DNA of 64,000 bases. It comes from Streptomyces ortus. Its GTDB lineage: Bacteria > Actinomycetota > Actinomycetes > Streptomycetales > Streptomycetaceae. Positions within the stretch are counted from its first letter, which is position 1; each line of letters opens with the position of its first letter. Both the position numbers and the translations under genes were made by a program. Positions 15,121 to 23,022 of the stretch are shown piece by piece. Under the pieces are notes generated by a model. It had not been told where the DNA came from. It saw only the letters and a list, made by a program, of their open reading frames with translations, and did not search any database. The stretch spans positions 4,928,118 through 4,992,117 of the forward strand of contig NZ_JAIFZO010000002.1 of assembly GCF_026341275.1 (NCBI RefSeq), read 5' to 3'.

Positions 15121-16203
15121 ATGCAGGAACCGACCATGACGACGACCATGACGACGACGACCACGACCATGACCACGACCATGGACCGGCCGAACGTGAC
15201 GCTGGCCGCTCTCGACTCGCTCGGCTCCATGGGCGGGCTGTTCTCCACGACCGTCCTGTACGCGCTCGCGTGCGGCATCGCGGTGGGCGGCGGCCTCGCC
15301 CTGCTCGCCGCCGCGGTCCGCGGGCTGCCCGTCAAGCCCGAGCACGAGAAGCAGAAGGCCTCCGAACGGGCCTCCGAGCTCGTACGGTTCGCCGGCCGGC
15401 GCGGTTCGATCGCCGCCATCGCCGGGATCGTCGTCCTGCTGCTCACCCGGTGGGCCGTCGCCGGTATCGCGACCGCCGTCCTCGTCTTCTTCTGGGACAA
15501 GCTCTTCGGCGGCGCCTCCGAGGAGAAGGCCGCCATGAAGCGCGTGGAGGCGCTCGCCTCCTGGACCGAGTCGCTGCGCGACACCATCGCGGGCGCGGTC
15601 GGACTCGAACAGGCCATCCCCGCCTCCGCGCGCGCCGCCGCGCCGGTCCTGCGCCCGCACCTCGACGCCCTCGTCGACCGCCTGCGCTCCCGTACGCCGC
15701 TGCCCGAAGCCCTGCAGCAGCTCGCCGACGAGATCGACGACGCGTCCGCCGACATCATCGTGGCCGCGCTGATCCTCAACGCGCGGCTGCGCGGCCCGGG
15801 TCTGCGCCAGGTGCTGGGCGCGCTCGCCAAGTCGGCGCGCGAGGAGGTCGACATGCGTCAGCGCGTGATGGCCCAGCGTGCCTCGACCCGCCGCTCGGTG
15901 CAGATCGTGGTGGCCGTGTCGATCGCCTTCGTGCTCGGTCTGTCCATCTTCAACCGCGAGTTCGTCGAGCCGTACGGAACGGCCGTCGGTCAGCTCGTAC
16001 TCGCGTGTGTCTGCGGTCTGTTCGCGCTCGGCTTCTGGTGGCTGCGCAAGCTGTCGACCATCGAGACGCCGGAGCGGTTCCTGGTGCGGGACGAGTCGGC
16101 GGTCCAGTTCGTCCGCCCCCGGACGCCGGGGTCCCAGCCGGGGTCCCCGACGCCGTCCCAGACGCTGCCGCATTCGTCACCGGAGGAGGGGGTACGCCGA
16201 TGA
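15121..16203 (+). CDS. tadB: TadB-like inner-membrane platform protein
   Basis: T2SSF-domain protein of 360 residues from ATG 15121 (GGGGTG 8 nt upstream). A GTG at 15094 overlapping the cpaF stop is an alternative, as is an ATG at 15181. Several transmembrane helices are visible (VLYALACGIAVGGGLALLAA; AAIAGIVVLLLTRWAVAGIA; two near 275-325). The cytoplasmic T2SSF region contains ASWTESLRDTIAGAVGLEQA and PLPEALQQLADEIDD. The N-terminus has a Thr/Met repeat from simple-sequence DNA. With TadC it forms the pilus assembly platform. Confidence 0.85.
   Translation: MQEPTMTTTMTTTTTTMTTTMDRPNVTLAALDSLGSMGGLFSTTVLYALACGIAVGGGLALLAAAVRGLPVKPEHEKQKASERASELVRFAGRRGSIAAIAGIVVLLLTRWAVAGIATAVLVFFWDKLFGGASEEKAAMKRVEALASWTESLRDTIAGAVGLEQAIPASARAAAPVLRPHLDALVDRLRSRTPLPEALQQLADEIDDASADIIVAALILNARLRGPGLRQVLGALAKSAREEVDMRQRVMAQRASTRRSVQIVVAVSIAFVLGLSIFNREFVEPYGTAVGQLVLACVCGLFALGFWWLRKLSTIETPERFLVRDESAVQFVRPRTPGSQPGSPTPSQTLPHSSPEEGVRR
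15133..15183 (+). repeat. Simple repeat in the tadB 5' end
   Basis: Irregular ATGACGACGACC/ACGACC units encode a run of Thr with interspersed Met near the TadB N-terminus. They also create several in-frame ATG codons (15136, 15148, 15169, 15181). Length variation here would change the N-terminal tail without affecting the T2SSF domain. Confidence 0.6.
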
Positions 16204-17132
16204 ACTCGACCCTGACCCTGCCCGTCCTGGTCGGCGCCGTCCTGGGCCTGGGCGTCTACGTCCTGGTCCGCGCCCTGATGCCGACCAGGCGCAGCGCGGT
16301 CGCCCAGGTCGCCCGCATCGACGCGATGAGGGCGCGGGGAGCGGCGTACGAGTCCGCGCACCGCACCTCGGACGCCGACGGCGGACGGCTCGGCGGTGTA
16401 CGGGCCCGGGTCGGGCAGCGCGTCGCCGAGCTGTATCTGCAGCAGGGCTGGGAACAGCGCTCGCTGCGGGCCGACCTCGCGGTACTCGACCGGAGCTGGG
16501 AGAACTTCCTGGCGACGAAGGTGCTGCTCGGGGCGGCGGGAGTGTTCTTCGGGCCGCTCATGTTCGCCGTGGTCTGGACACTCGGCTTCGGCCGCAGCCC
16601 CGCCATCCCGGTCTGGCTGGCCCTGCTCTTCGCGGTCGTCTTCTTCTTCCTGCCGGACCTCGAAGTGCGGCGGGACGCGGCCGAGAAGCGGCGTGACCTG
16701 CGGCGCGTGATCGGCGCGTACCTCGACCTGGTGTCCATGAGCCTGGCGGGCGGACGCGGTCTGCCCGAGGCGCTGATGGCGGCGGCCGAGGTCTCCGACG
16801 GCTGGGCCACGCAGCGCATCCGCAACGCGCTCGCGGACGCCCGGATCACCGGCATCAGCCAGTGGCAGGCGCTCGGGTCGCTGGGGGAGGAGATCGGGGT
16901 CGAGGAGCTGAAGGACCTGTCGGCCTCGCTGGCGCTGGTCGCGGACGACGGCGCGAAGGTGCGCGAGTCGCTCGCCTCGCGCGCCGAGACGATGCGGCAC
17001 CGCGAACTCGCCGAGATCGAGGGCAGCGCGGGCGAGAAGTCGCAGTCGATGCTCGTGGCGCAGCTGCTCCTGTGCGCCGGATTCCTGGTCTTCCTGATCT
17101 TCCCGGCGGCGATGCGCGTGTTCCAGGTCTGA
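16200..17132 (+). CDS. tadC: TadC-like inner-membrane platform protein
   Basis: A 310-residue T2SSF protein whose ATG overlaps the tadB stop (ATGA), with GGAGGAGGGGG as ribosome site. Transmembrane segments lie at about residues 5-25, 110-135, 138-155 and 285-308. The T2SSF core includes YLDLVSMSLAGGRGLPEALM and LGSLGEEIGVEELKDLSASL, typical of TadC. It pairs with TadB to anchor the CpaF motor. The gene order cpaF-tadB-tadC-flp is the classical Tad arrangement. Confidence 0.85.
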   Translation: MNSTLTLPVLVGAVLGLGVYVLVRALMPTRRSAVAQVARIDAMRARGAAYESAHRTSDADGGRLGGVRARVGQRVAELYLQQGWEQRSLRADLAVLDRSWENFLATKVLLGAAGVFFGPLMFAVVWTLGFGRSPAIPVWLALLFAVVFFFLPDLEVRRDAAEKRRDLRRVIGAYLDLVSMSLAGGRGLPEALMAAAEVSDGWATQRIRNALADARITGISQWQALGSLGEEIGVEELKDLSASLALVADDGAKVRESLASRAETMRHRELAEIEGSAGEKSQSMLVAQLLLCAGFLVFLIFPAAMRVFQV

Positions 17133-17147
17133 GCCCGGCAACCACCA

Positions 17148-17174
17148 CTACTCCTGCTACTCCTGCTACTCCTG
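17148..17174 (+). repeat. Three tandem copies of CTACTCCTG upstream of flp
   Basis: CTACTCCTG is repeated three times without interruption between tadC and the pilin gene. It is followed at 17190-17207 by two copies of TGAACTGT. These lie in the flp leader, where a pilin gene usually has its own translation or processing control. Function unknown. Confidence 0.5.
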
Positions 17175-17228
17175 CTTTTCCTGCACCGACCTGAACTGTC
17201 TTGAACTGTTTCGAGAGGACAACTCACC

Positions 17229-17480
17229 ATGACTGGACGGAACTACAGCACCGGGATCCCGGGGGTGGACTTCCTGATCACCTTCCTCCAGGGCCGGGTG
17301 CAGCGCGCCCGCTCCGGCGAACTCGACCGTGGTGCGTCCGCGGTGGAGTGGGTCATCATCTCGGCGGTCGTCGTGGCGATCGTCGGTGTGGTCGCCGCGA
17401 TCATCAACGCCGCGCTCAGCGACGGTGCCAACAAGGTCGGCGACTGCATCAAGGGCGCGGACGCGGGCAGCACCTGCTGA
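17229..17480 (+). CDS. flp: Flp-type pilin precursor
   Basis: An 83-residue prepilin. A leader ending RSGELDRG is followed by ASAVEWVIISAVVVAIVGVV, the hydrophobic type IVb pilin helix. Cleavage after Gly would leave Ala at +1 and Glu at +5, the residue needed for assembly and processing. The mature protein is short and has two C-terminal Cys residues (VGDCIKGADAGSTC) that could form a disulfide. GAGAGGAC precedes the ATG. The prepilin peptidase at 22112-22870 is the expected processing enzyme. Confidence 0.85.
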   Translation: MTGRNYSTGIPGVDFLITFLQGRVQRARSGELDRGASAVEWVIISAVVVAIVGVVAAIINAALSDGANKVGDCIKGADAGSTC

Positions 17481-17573
17481 TCAGGCCGGCCCCGGGTCCG
17501 GGCCGACTCTGCGGATTCCGCCGACACCGCGGCTTCCGCAGCCGATTTCTCTCTTACGTACACGGGGTTGCCG

Positions 17574-18026
17574 GTGAGCGCACGACGCCTGGTCCGCTGG
17601 GTACGCCGCCGGGTGGAGGCCGCCTCCGCCCGCGGCGACTCCGGCATGACCGCGATCGAGTTCGTGCTGCTCACGCCGGTGCTCTTCTTCATGATCTTCG
17701 CGACGGTGCAGTTCGCGCTGTACTTCTTCGCCGACCACGTGGCGCAGGCGGCGGCCCAGGCCGGGGCGCGCAAGGCCCGTGCCACGGCCGACGAGTCACC
17801 GGGCGCCTGGCGGGGTGAGGCGAGGGACGTCGTGGACAGCTATATCGCCCAGCTGGGGCCGCAGCTGGTGCTCGGGCCCGACGTGAAGCTGCTCCAGCCG
17901 GACCAGAACACGGTCGGGGTGGAGATCACGGCGAAGGTGCCGTCGGTGTTCCCCGGGCTCGATCTGACCGTGCACGCGCAGTCGGTGGGGCCGGTGGAGC
18001 GGTTCGTCGAGGATGACGGGAACTAG
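17574..18026 (+). CDS. TadE-like minor pseudopilin
   Basis: GTG start; 148 residues. RGDSGMTAIEFVLLTPVLFF at about residues 22-41 is the TadE domain: Gly followed by a +5 Glu (MTAIE) and a single hydrophobic helix. The remaining ~95 residues form an extracytoplasmic domain. TadE proteins are processed like pilins and act as minor components needed for Flp pilus assembly. Second of three such genes after flp. Confidence 0.8.
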   Translation: MSARRLVRWVRRRVEAASARGDSGMTAIEFVLLTPVLFFMIFATVQFALYFFADHVAQAAAQAGARKARATADESPGAWRGEARDVVDSYIAQLGPQLVLGPDVKLLQPDQNTVGVEITAKVPSVFPGLDLTVHAQSVGPVERFVEDDGN

Positions 18027-18032
18027 AACCAG

Positions 18033-18467
18033 ATGCGCCCAGTGGTGAGGCGACCGCTTTCGCGCGGCGCCGACCTCGGAGACCGGGGGCTGTCCACCGT
18101 CGAGGTGGTGATCCTCGCTCCGGTGATGATCCTCTTCATCCTGGTGCTGGTGGCCTTCGGGCAACTGGTGGACGGGCGGGGAGCGCTCGACGGGGCGGCC
18201 AGGGACGCGGCCCGCTCCGGTTCGCTCCAGCGCGACCAGGGTTCCGCGATGGCGGAGGCGCAGAAGGCCGCGGACGCGGATCTGGCGGACGTCTGCGCCG
18301 GTCCGGTGACGGTGACCAAGACCAGCGCCGGTTTCGAGGACGCGGACCTCTTCACCGTGGAGGTCAGCTGCGAGGTGCGGGGGCTTGCGATGCTGGGTCT
18401 GGACGTACCGACCCGCCTCGATGCGTCGTTCACCTCGCCGCTCGATCCCTTCAAGAGGAAGGCGTGA
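18033..18467 (+). CDS. TadE/TadF-like minor pseudopilin
   Basis: A 144-residue protein with GDRGLSTVEVVILAPVMILF (residues 16-35): Gly, +5 Glu (LSTVE) and one membrane helix. The C-terminal region (LADVCAGPVTVTKTSAGF ... FTVEVSCEVRG) contains two Cys. It begins 6 bp after the preceding tadE-like gene and overlaps the next gene by 4 bp, so all three pseudopilins are co-translated. Confidence 0.8.
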   Translation: MRPVVRRPLSRGADLGDRGLSTVEVVILAPVMILFILVLVAFGQLVDGRGALDGAARDAARSGSLQRDQGSAMAEAQKAADADLADVCAGPVTVTKTSAGFEDADLFTVEVSCEVRGLAMLGLDVPTRLDASFTSPLDPFKRKA

Positions 18468-18949
18468 GGGTGTCTTTCACAGGGCGTGCGGGGGAGAGGG
18501 TGCACGGGTGGGCACGGGGCCGCCGCGCGCGCCTCGACGACCGGGGGTCGGGGGCCGGCGCGGTCATCATCTTCGCGCTCGTCTTCCTTTCCCTTTCGGC
18601 GTTCGTCATCGACGGCGGCCTGTCCATCTCCAAGCGCGAACGGGCCGCCGACATCGCGGAACAGGCCGCCCGTTACGCGGCCCAGGACGTCGACCTCGAC
18701 GCGCTGTACGAGAACGAGGGCGGCGGCGCGCCGATCCTCTTCGAGAACTGCGGCGCCCGCGTGAAGGCCTTCGCCCGCGAGATGGGCATGACCGGCGCCG
18801 ACATAGCGGCCACGAACTGCGTCGCCGCGAACGCCGACCAGGTCGAGGTGGAGGTCCAGCTCACCTACTCACCGGTCTTCACGGGCATGTTCTACGGCGG
18901 CGACGTAACGGTCCGGGGGCGGGCTGTGGCGGAGAACGAGGTGGGGTGA
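18464..18949 (+). CDS. TadG-like pilus-assembly protein
   Basis: GTG start overlapping the previous stop (GTGA). The 161-residue product has DDRGSGAGAVIIFALVFLSL and then SAFVIDGGLSISKRERAADI, which matches the conserved start of TadG/TadE-like (Tad-like) proteins. The von Willebrand domain of full-length TadG is missing. There is no +5 Glu, so it may be membrane-anchored without pilin-type processing. Last gene of the pseudopilin group; a 158-bp gap with promoter-like sequence follows. Confidence 0.75.
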   Translation: MRVSFTGRAGERVHGWARGRRARLDDRGSGAGAVIIFALVFLSLSAFVIDGGLSISKRERAADIAEQAARYAAQDVDLDALYENEGGGAPILFENCGARVKAFAREMGMTGADIAATNCVAANADQVEVEVQLTYSPVFTGMFYGGDVTVRGRAVAENEVG

Positions 18950-19025
18950 GCGGGCGGTCTGCCGGATTCCGGGAGCGGATGGTGATGAACCCGCCGCAGT
19001 CGAGGCTCGCACCTTCTCCCCACCC

Positions 19026-19056
19026 TTCGACAGGCTCAATACGATCTAAGTAGGCT
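19026..19056 (+). promoter_or_regulatory. Possible promoter of the LysM-BTAD gene
   Basis: TAGGCT (19051-19056) is a Streptomyces-style -10 hexamer, and TTCGACA (19026-19032) upstream could serve as -35 with an 18-19 bp spacer. TACGAT at 19040-19045 is an alternative -10. About 50 bp before the start of the 998-residue gene. Confidence 0.3.
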
Positions 19057-19107
19057 CAGCACACCCCCGTACTCCCTCCCTCCCCACACGACATCAGGAC
19101 ACCCGCC

Positions 19108-22104
19108 ATGGCGCGACGTACCACTTCCAACCCGCCGGGAAGCTCGCCGGGTCCGAGGAATCGGACGCCGCAGCCCCTGCCCCGGCGCCGCCGCTCGGTG
19201 GGGGACTTCGTCAAGGCGTTCCTCGCCCTGCTCGCCCTGCTCGTGCTGCTCGTCGGCGTGCCCGGCGCGCTCGCCGTGCAGATCGGCTGGCCGCTGCCCT
19301 CCGGGGCGCCGTCGACGGAGTGGCTCCAGCAGGAGATCACCGTCGACACGTTCATCAACGTGCTGACCGTCGTCGTCTGGCTCGCCTGGGCCCAGTTCAC
19401 CGCCTGCGTGCTCGTCGAGATGAAGGCCGCGCTCTCCGGCGTCGGACTGCCCAACCGCGTACCCGGCGCCGGCCCGAGCCAGCTGCTCGCCCGCCAGCTC
19501 GTCGCCGCGCTGCTGCTGGTCGGCGCCGCCGCGGCGAGCTTCACGCCGGGTCTGTCGCAGCTGGGCCAGCAGTTGGAGGGCAACCAGCGGCCCGCCGTCG
19601 CGGCGGCGGCCCAGCAGACCCCGGGCGGGCTGATCGCACAGCAGCAGGCGCAGACCGCAGCGAGCGCCGCCGCACTGGCCGAGCAGGCCGCCGACGCCGC
19701 CGCGCACGCGGAGGGCGGCCTCGCGTCCGAGGACGCCACGAAGTTCTACCGGATCCAGCCGCCCGAGGGCCGCCACCACGACTCCCTCTGGGAGGTCGCC
19801 GAGCGCCATCTCGGTGACGGACGCCGGTACAAGGAGATCTACCAGCTCAACAAGGACCGCGCGCAGCCCGACGGTTCGAAGCTCTCCGAGGCCAGCCTCA
19901 TCCGGCCCGGCTGGATCATGGAGATGCCCGGCGACGCCCGCGGCGGCGAACTGGTCGAGATGCCCGACGAGGCCCCGAAGGTCTCCCCGGACGTCCAGCG
20001 CCAGATCTCCGACTACGCCAGGACCGGCGGCGCCCGGGAACAGGGCCGCCCCGGACAGCACGAGGCGGGACAGCAGGGAGCGGGACAGCAGGGCGGCGGG
20101 GCCGGCGCGCGGGACCGTGACACCGCGCACATCACCCTTCCCGAGCAGCGCCCCGGCCAGGGAGCCGAGCAGGACGGGCAGGAACATGCCGCGCCCGCCG
20201 CCGGAGAGGGCAGCGGGTTCGGGCTGCCGCAGGCCCTCCTCGGCGCGCCCCTCCTCGCCGCGGGGCTCCTCGGCGCCCTCGGCAGGCGCCGCCGCCAGGC
20301 GCTGTGGCAGTCCGCGCTCGGTGCCGTCGGCGGGCGCCGCGGCATGGAGCCGCCCACGCCCACCGGTGCCGCCGCCGACGCGCAGGACGCGCTGCTGGTG
20401 GGGGCCGACCCCGAGGGCGTACGCCTGCTGGACCGGTCGCTGCGCGGGCTCGCCGCCTCGCTGGCCGGGGAGTCCCGTCCGCTGCCGACCGTGTACGCGG
20501 CCTGGATGGGCGGCAACGGCGATCTCCACCTCCAGCTCGCCCAGCCGGCCGGCCGGCCGCCCGCGCCGTGGCAGCTCGGGCAGGACCCGACGTTCTGGAT
20601 GCTGGCCCGCGCCGACGCCGAGCGGTACGAGGAGGTGGACACGGCGGCCCCGTACCCCGGACTCGTCAGCCTCGGCACGATGGACGACTCGCGGCTGCTG
20701 CTCAACCTGGAGTCGGTCCCCGGCATCGTCTCGCTGAGCGGGCGCGAGCAGGACCGGGCGGGCGTCTTCGCCTCCGTGGCCGCCGAACTGGCCACCAACG
20801 GCTGGTCCGACCGCATGACCATCACCCTCGTCGGCTTCGGCGAGGACCTGACCCCGCTCGCCCCCAACCGGCTCCGCCACCTCGACGACATCGAGGCGCT
20901 CGTGGAGACCATGGAGGCGGAGACCCGGCAGCGGCGCGGCGCGCTGGGCGCCGCCGGTCACGACTCGGTGCTCACCGGGCGTACGGGCCCGGCCCAGCAC
21001 ACCCGGTGGGCCCCGCACCTCGTGCTGCTCGCCGCCGAGCCGTCCGCCGAGGACGCCGTCAAGCTCGCCGAACTCGCCGCCGACGCCAGTCGGCTCGGCA
21101 TCGGCTACCTCGTCGGCACCCGGTCCGGCGAACTGCCCGGCGCCGCCTGGGAGATGGAGATCACCAGCGAGGGCAAGCTCCTCGCCCCGCTCCTCGGCCT
21201 CGAACTCGACGCGCAGCTCCTGCCGGTGTCCCAGCAGCGGGCCGTCGTCGAGCTGTTCACCGACGCCGACCCCGACCACGACGACGACCGGCCCACCCCG
21301 ACACCGCCGTTCCTCGTCGACATCAGCGAACAGGGACGGCCAGCGGTGTACGCGCGGCTCGTCGGCCCGTACGAGATCATCGGGCTCGACACCCCGGACG
21401 GTGAACGCAGCGCGCTGCTCCACGAGGCGCTGGCACTGTTGCTGCTGCACCGCGAGGGCGTGCACCCGCGGGTGCTGTCCTCCGCGCTCTGGCCGCGCGG
21501 GGTCACCGACGACGTACGGGACGCCCTCGTCGAGCGGCTGCGCGCCTGGCTCGGCGCCGACCCCGACGGCACACCCCGGCTCGCCGCCGACGCGACCGGC
21601 CGGCTCAAGCTCGCCAAGTCCGTGGTGTCCGACCTGGACGTGCTGCGCTCGCTCTACCACGAGGCCACCCAGGGCCGGGGCGTCGGCAGCCGTGCGGTGC
21701 GCGGCCGGCTGCTCACCGACGCGCTGGTGCTCGTACGGGGTCCGCTGCTCGCCGAGCGGCCCGAGGGGCGGTACGGCTGGCTCACGCACGAGATCATCGA
21801 CGCCCAACTGCCGCTGCTCGTCGCGGACATCGGCCTCGCCCTCTCCGCGTTCCACCTGGAGAAGGACCGGGCCGAGAAGGCGATCGAGGCGCTCGACGCG
21901 GCGCTGGGCTCCGCGCCCGGCGACGAGCGGCTGTGGCACGAGCTGCTGCGGGCCACGCACGCGACCGGCGACAGCGACCGGCTGAAGCGGCGCGCGGCGG
22001 ACCTCGTCGCCCGCAGTGGCGCGCGCGGCCTGCCGCCGCGGACCGAGGCGCTGCTCGACGAGCTGCTGCCGACCTGGCGCAGCGGCGTCGCCGCCGCGGG
22101 ATGA
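19108..22104 (+). CDS. Membrane protein combining LysM and BTAD domains
   Basis: A 998-residue protein. Two N-terminal transmembrane helices (about residues 35-57 and 80-100) and a third (about 128-145) precede an Ala/Gln-rich region. A LysM-like domain (DSLWEVAERHLGDGRRYKEI, about 225-275) follows, then a Gly/Gln linker, another hydrophobic segment (about 372-392) and a long cytoplasmic region. The C-terminus (about 755-980) has a winged-helix-like segment (LSSALWPRGVTDDVRDALVE) and BTAD-type TPR helices (LEKDRAEKAIEALDAALGSA). SARP/AfsR-type regulators use BTAD domains with DNA-binding heads; here it is membrane-tethered. A sensing or scaffolding role for the pilus locus is inferred. Confidence 0.8.
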   Translation: MARRTTSNPPGSSPGPRNRTPQPLPRRRRSVGDFVKAFLALLALLVLLVGVPGALAVQIGWPLPSGAPSTEWLQQEITVDTFINVLTVVVWLAWAQFTACVLVEMKAALSGVGLPNRVPGAGPSQLLARQLVAALLLVGAAAASFTPGLSQLGQQLEGNQRPAVAAAAQQTPGGLIAQQQAQTAASAAALAEQAADAAAHAEGGLASEDATKFYRIQPPEGRHHDSLWEVAERHLGDGRRYKEIYQLNKDRAQPDGSKLSEASLIRPGWIMEMPGDARGGELVEMPDEAPKVSPDVQRQISDYARTGGAREQGRPGQHEAGQQGAGQQGGGAGARDRDTAHITLPEQRPGQGAEQDGQEHAAPAAGEGSGFGLPQALLGAPLLAAGLLGALGRRRRQALWQSALGAVGGRRGMEPPTPTGAAADAQDALLVGADPEGVRLLDRSLRGLAASLAGESRPLPTVYAAWMGGNGDLHLQLAQPAGRPPAPWQLGQDPTFWMLARADAERYEEVDTAAPYPGLVSLGTMDDSRLLLNLESVPGIVSLSGREQDRAGVFASVAAELATNGWSDRMTITLVGFGEDLTPLAPNRLRHLDDIEALVETMEAETRQRRGALGAAGHDSVLTGRTGPAQHTRWAPHLVLLAAEPSAEDAVKLAELAADASRLGIGYLVGTRSGELPGAAWEMEITSEGKLLAPLLGLELDAQLLPVSQQRAVVELFTDADPDHDDDRPTPTPPFLVDISEQGRPAVYARLVGPYEIIGLDTPDGERSALLHEALALLLLHREGVHPRVLSSALWPRGVTDDVRDALVERLRAWLGADPDGTPRLAADATGRLKLAKSVVSDLDVLRSLYHEATQGRGVGSRAVRGRLLTDALVLVRGPLLAERPEGRYGWLTHEIIDAQLPLLVADIGLALSAFHLEKDRAEKAIEALDAALGSAPGDERLWHELLRATHATGDSDRLKRRAADLVARSGARGLPPRTEALLDELLPTWRSGVAAAG

Positions 22105-22111
22105 ACGGCCG

Positions 22112-22870
22112 ATGAGCAGCCTTCAGCCGATCGACCTGATGGTGATCGTCGGCGCCGTCCTGTGGGGCGGCGCCGCCGGTCTCTTCGTGCCCCGCCCCGC
22201 GTACCGCTTCTCCGTCGACCCCGACGAGCCGTGGGCGGACAGGTGCCCCGCCGGGCACCCCCTCGCCGCCGGACGCTTCGGGGGCTGGGTCGGCCCGGCC
22301 CGCTGCCGGGAGTGCGGGGGGCGCGCGTACGGTCCCGGCACCCTCCCCGTCGTCCTCGCCACCGCTCTCGTGTGCGGTGGCCTCGCCGTGGCCACCGGCA
22401 TCCGCCCCGAACTGGCCGTCTGGCTGCTGCTCGCCCCCCTCGGCGTACTCCTCGCCGTCGTCGACTTCCGCGTCCAGCGCCTGCCGGACGTGCTGACGCT
22501 GTCCCTGGCGGGCGCCGCGCTCGTGCTGCTCGCGGGCGCCTGGGCGGTGCCCGAGCGCGCGGGGTACTGGCCGACCGCGCTGTACGGCTCCCTGGCCCTC
22601 GGCGGCGGCTACTTCGTCCTCTTCCTCATCAGCCCGAACGGCATGGGCTTCGGCGACGTGAAACTCGCCCTGGGCCTCGGCGCCGTCCTCGGCTGGTACG
22701 GCTGGGGGACCGTACTGCTGGGCACGTTCGCCGGGTTCCTGTTCGGCGGGCTGTACGGGATGGGGCTGGTCGTGGCCCGCAAGGCCGGACGCAAGACGTC
22801 GATCCCCTTCGGGCCCTTCCTGATCGCGGGTGGGTTCGTGGGCCTGCTGATCGGTGCGTACGCCGCCTGA
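22112..22870 (+). CDS. Prepilin peptidase (TadV/CpaA/GspO type)
   Basis: A 252-residue polytopic membrane protein with the two aspartyl-protease Asp motifs of type IV prepilin peptidases: VVDFRVQRLPD and GMGFGDVKLALGLG (GxGD type). Between helices 1 and 2 a loop with CPAGH...CRECGGR could bind zinc, like the Cys loop of GspO enzymes, although it is shorter. It is expected to cleave the Flp and TadE prepilins encoded upstream. Its ATG overlaps the stop of a four-residue micro-ORF (22101-22115) that itself overlaps the LysM-BTAD stop. Confidence 0.85.
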   Translation: MSSLQPIDLMVIVGAVLWGGAAGLFVPRPAYRFSVDPDEPWADRCPAGHPLAAGRFGGWVGPARCRECGGRAYGPGTLPVVLATALVCGGLAVATGIRPELAVWLLLAPLGVLLAVVDFRVQRLPDVLTLSLAGAALVLLAGAWAVPERAGYWPTALYGSLALGGGYFVLFLISPNGMGFGDVKLALGLGAVLGWYGWGTVLLGTFAGFLFGGLYGMGLVVARKAGRKTSIPFGPFLIAGGFVGLLIGAYAA

Positions 22871-23022
22871 CCCGAGCCCCACCCCGGGGTACACCGCCTG
22901 ACGTCGGGTGGCCGGATCGGCTGGCGTACGCTGGATCAGTCCGTCCACCCGTCTCCCACCACCACCCTTGTTTTGAAGCGCTTCGCGCCTTTCCTGATTC
23001 CCCTATGAAAGGGACCGCTCCG

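Noticed and set aside
19036..21960. 974-codon open frame on the minus strand
   Set aside because: It is the antisense of the LysM-BTAD gene; repetitive composition, no domain, no ribosome site.
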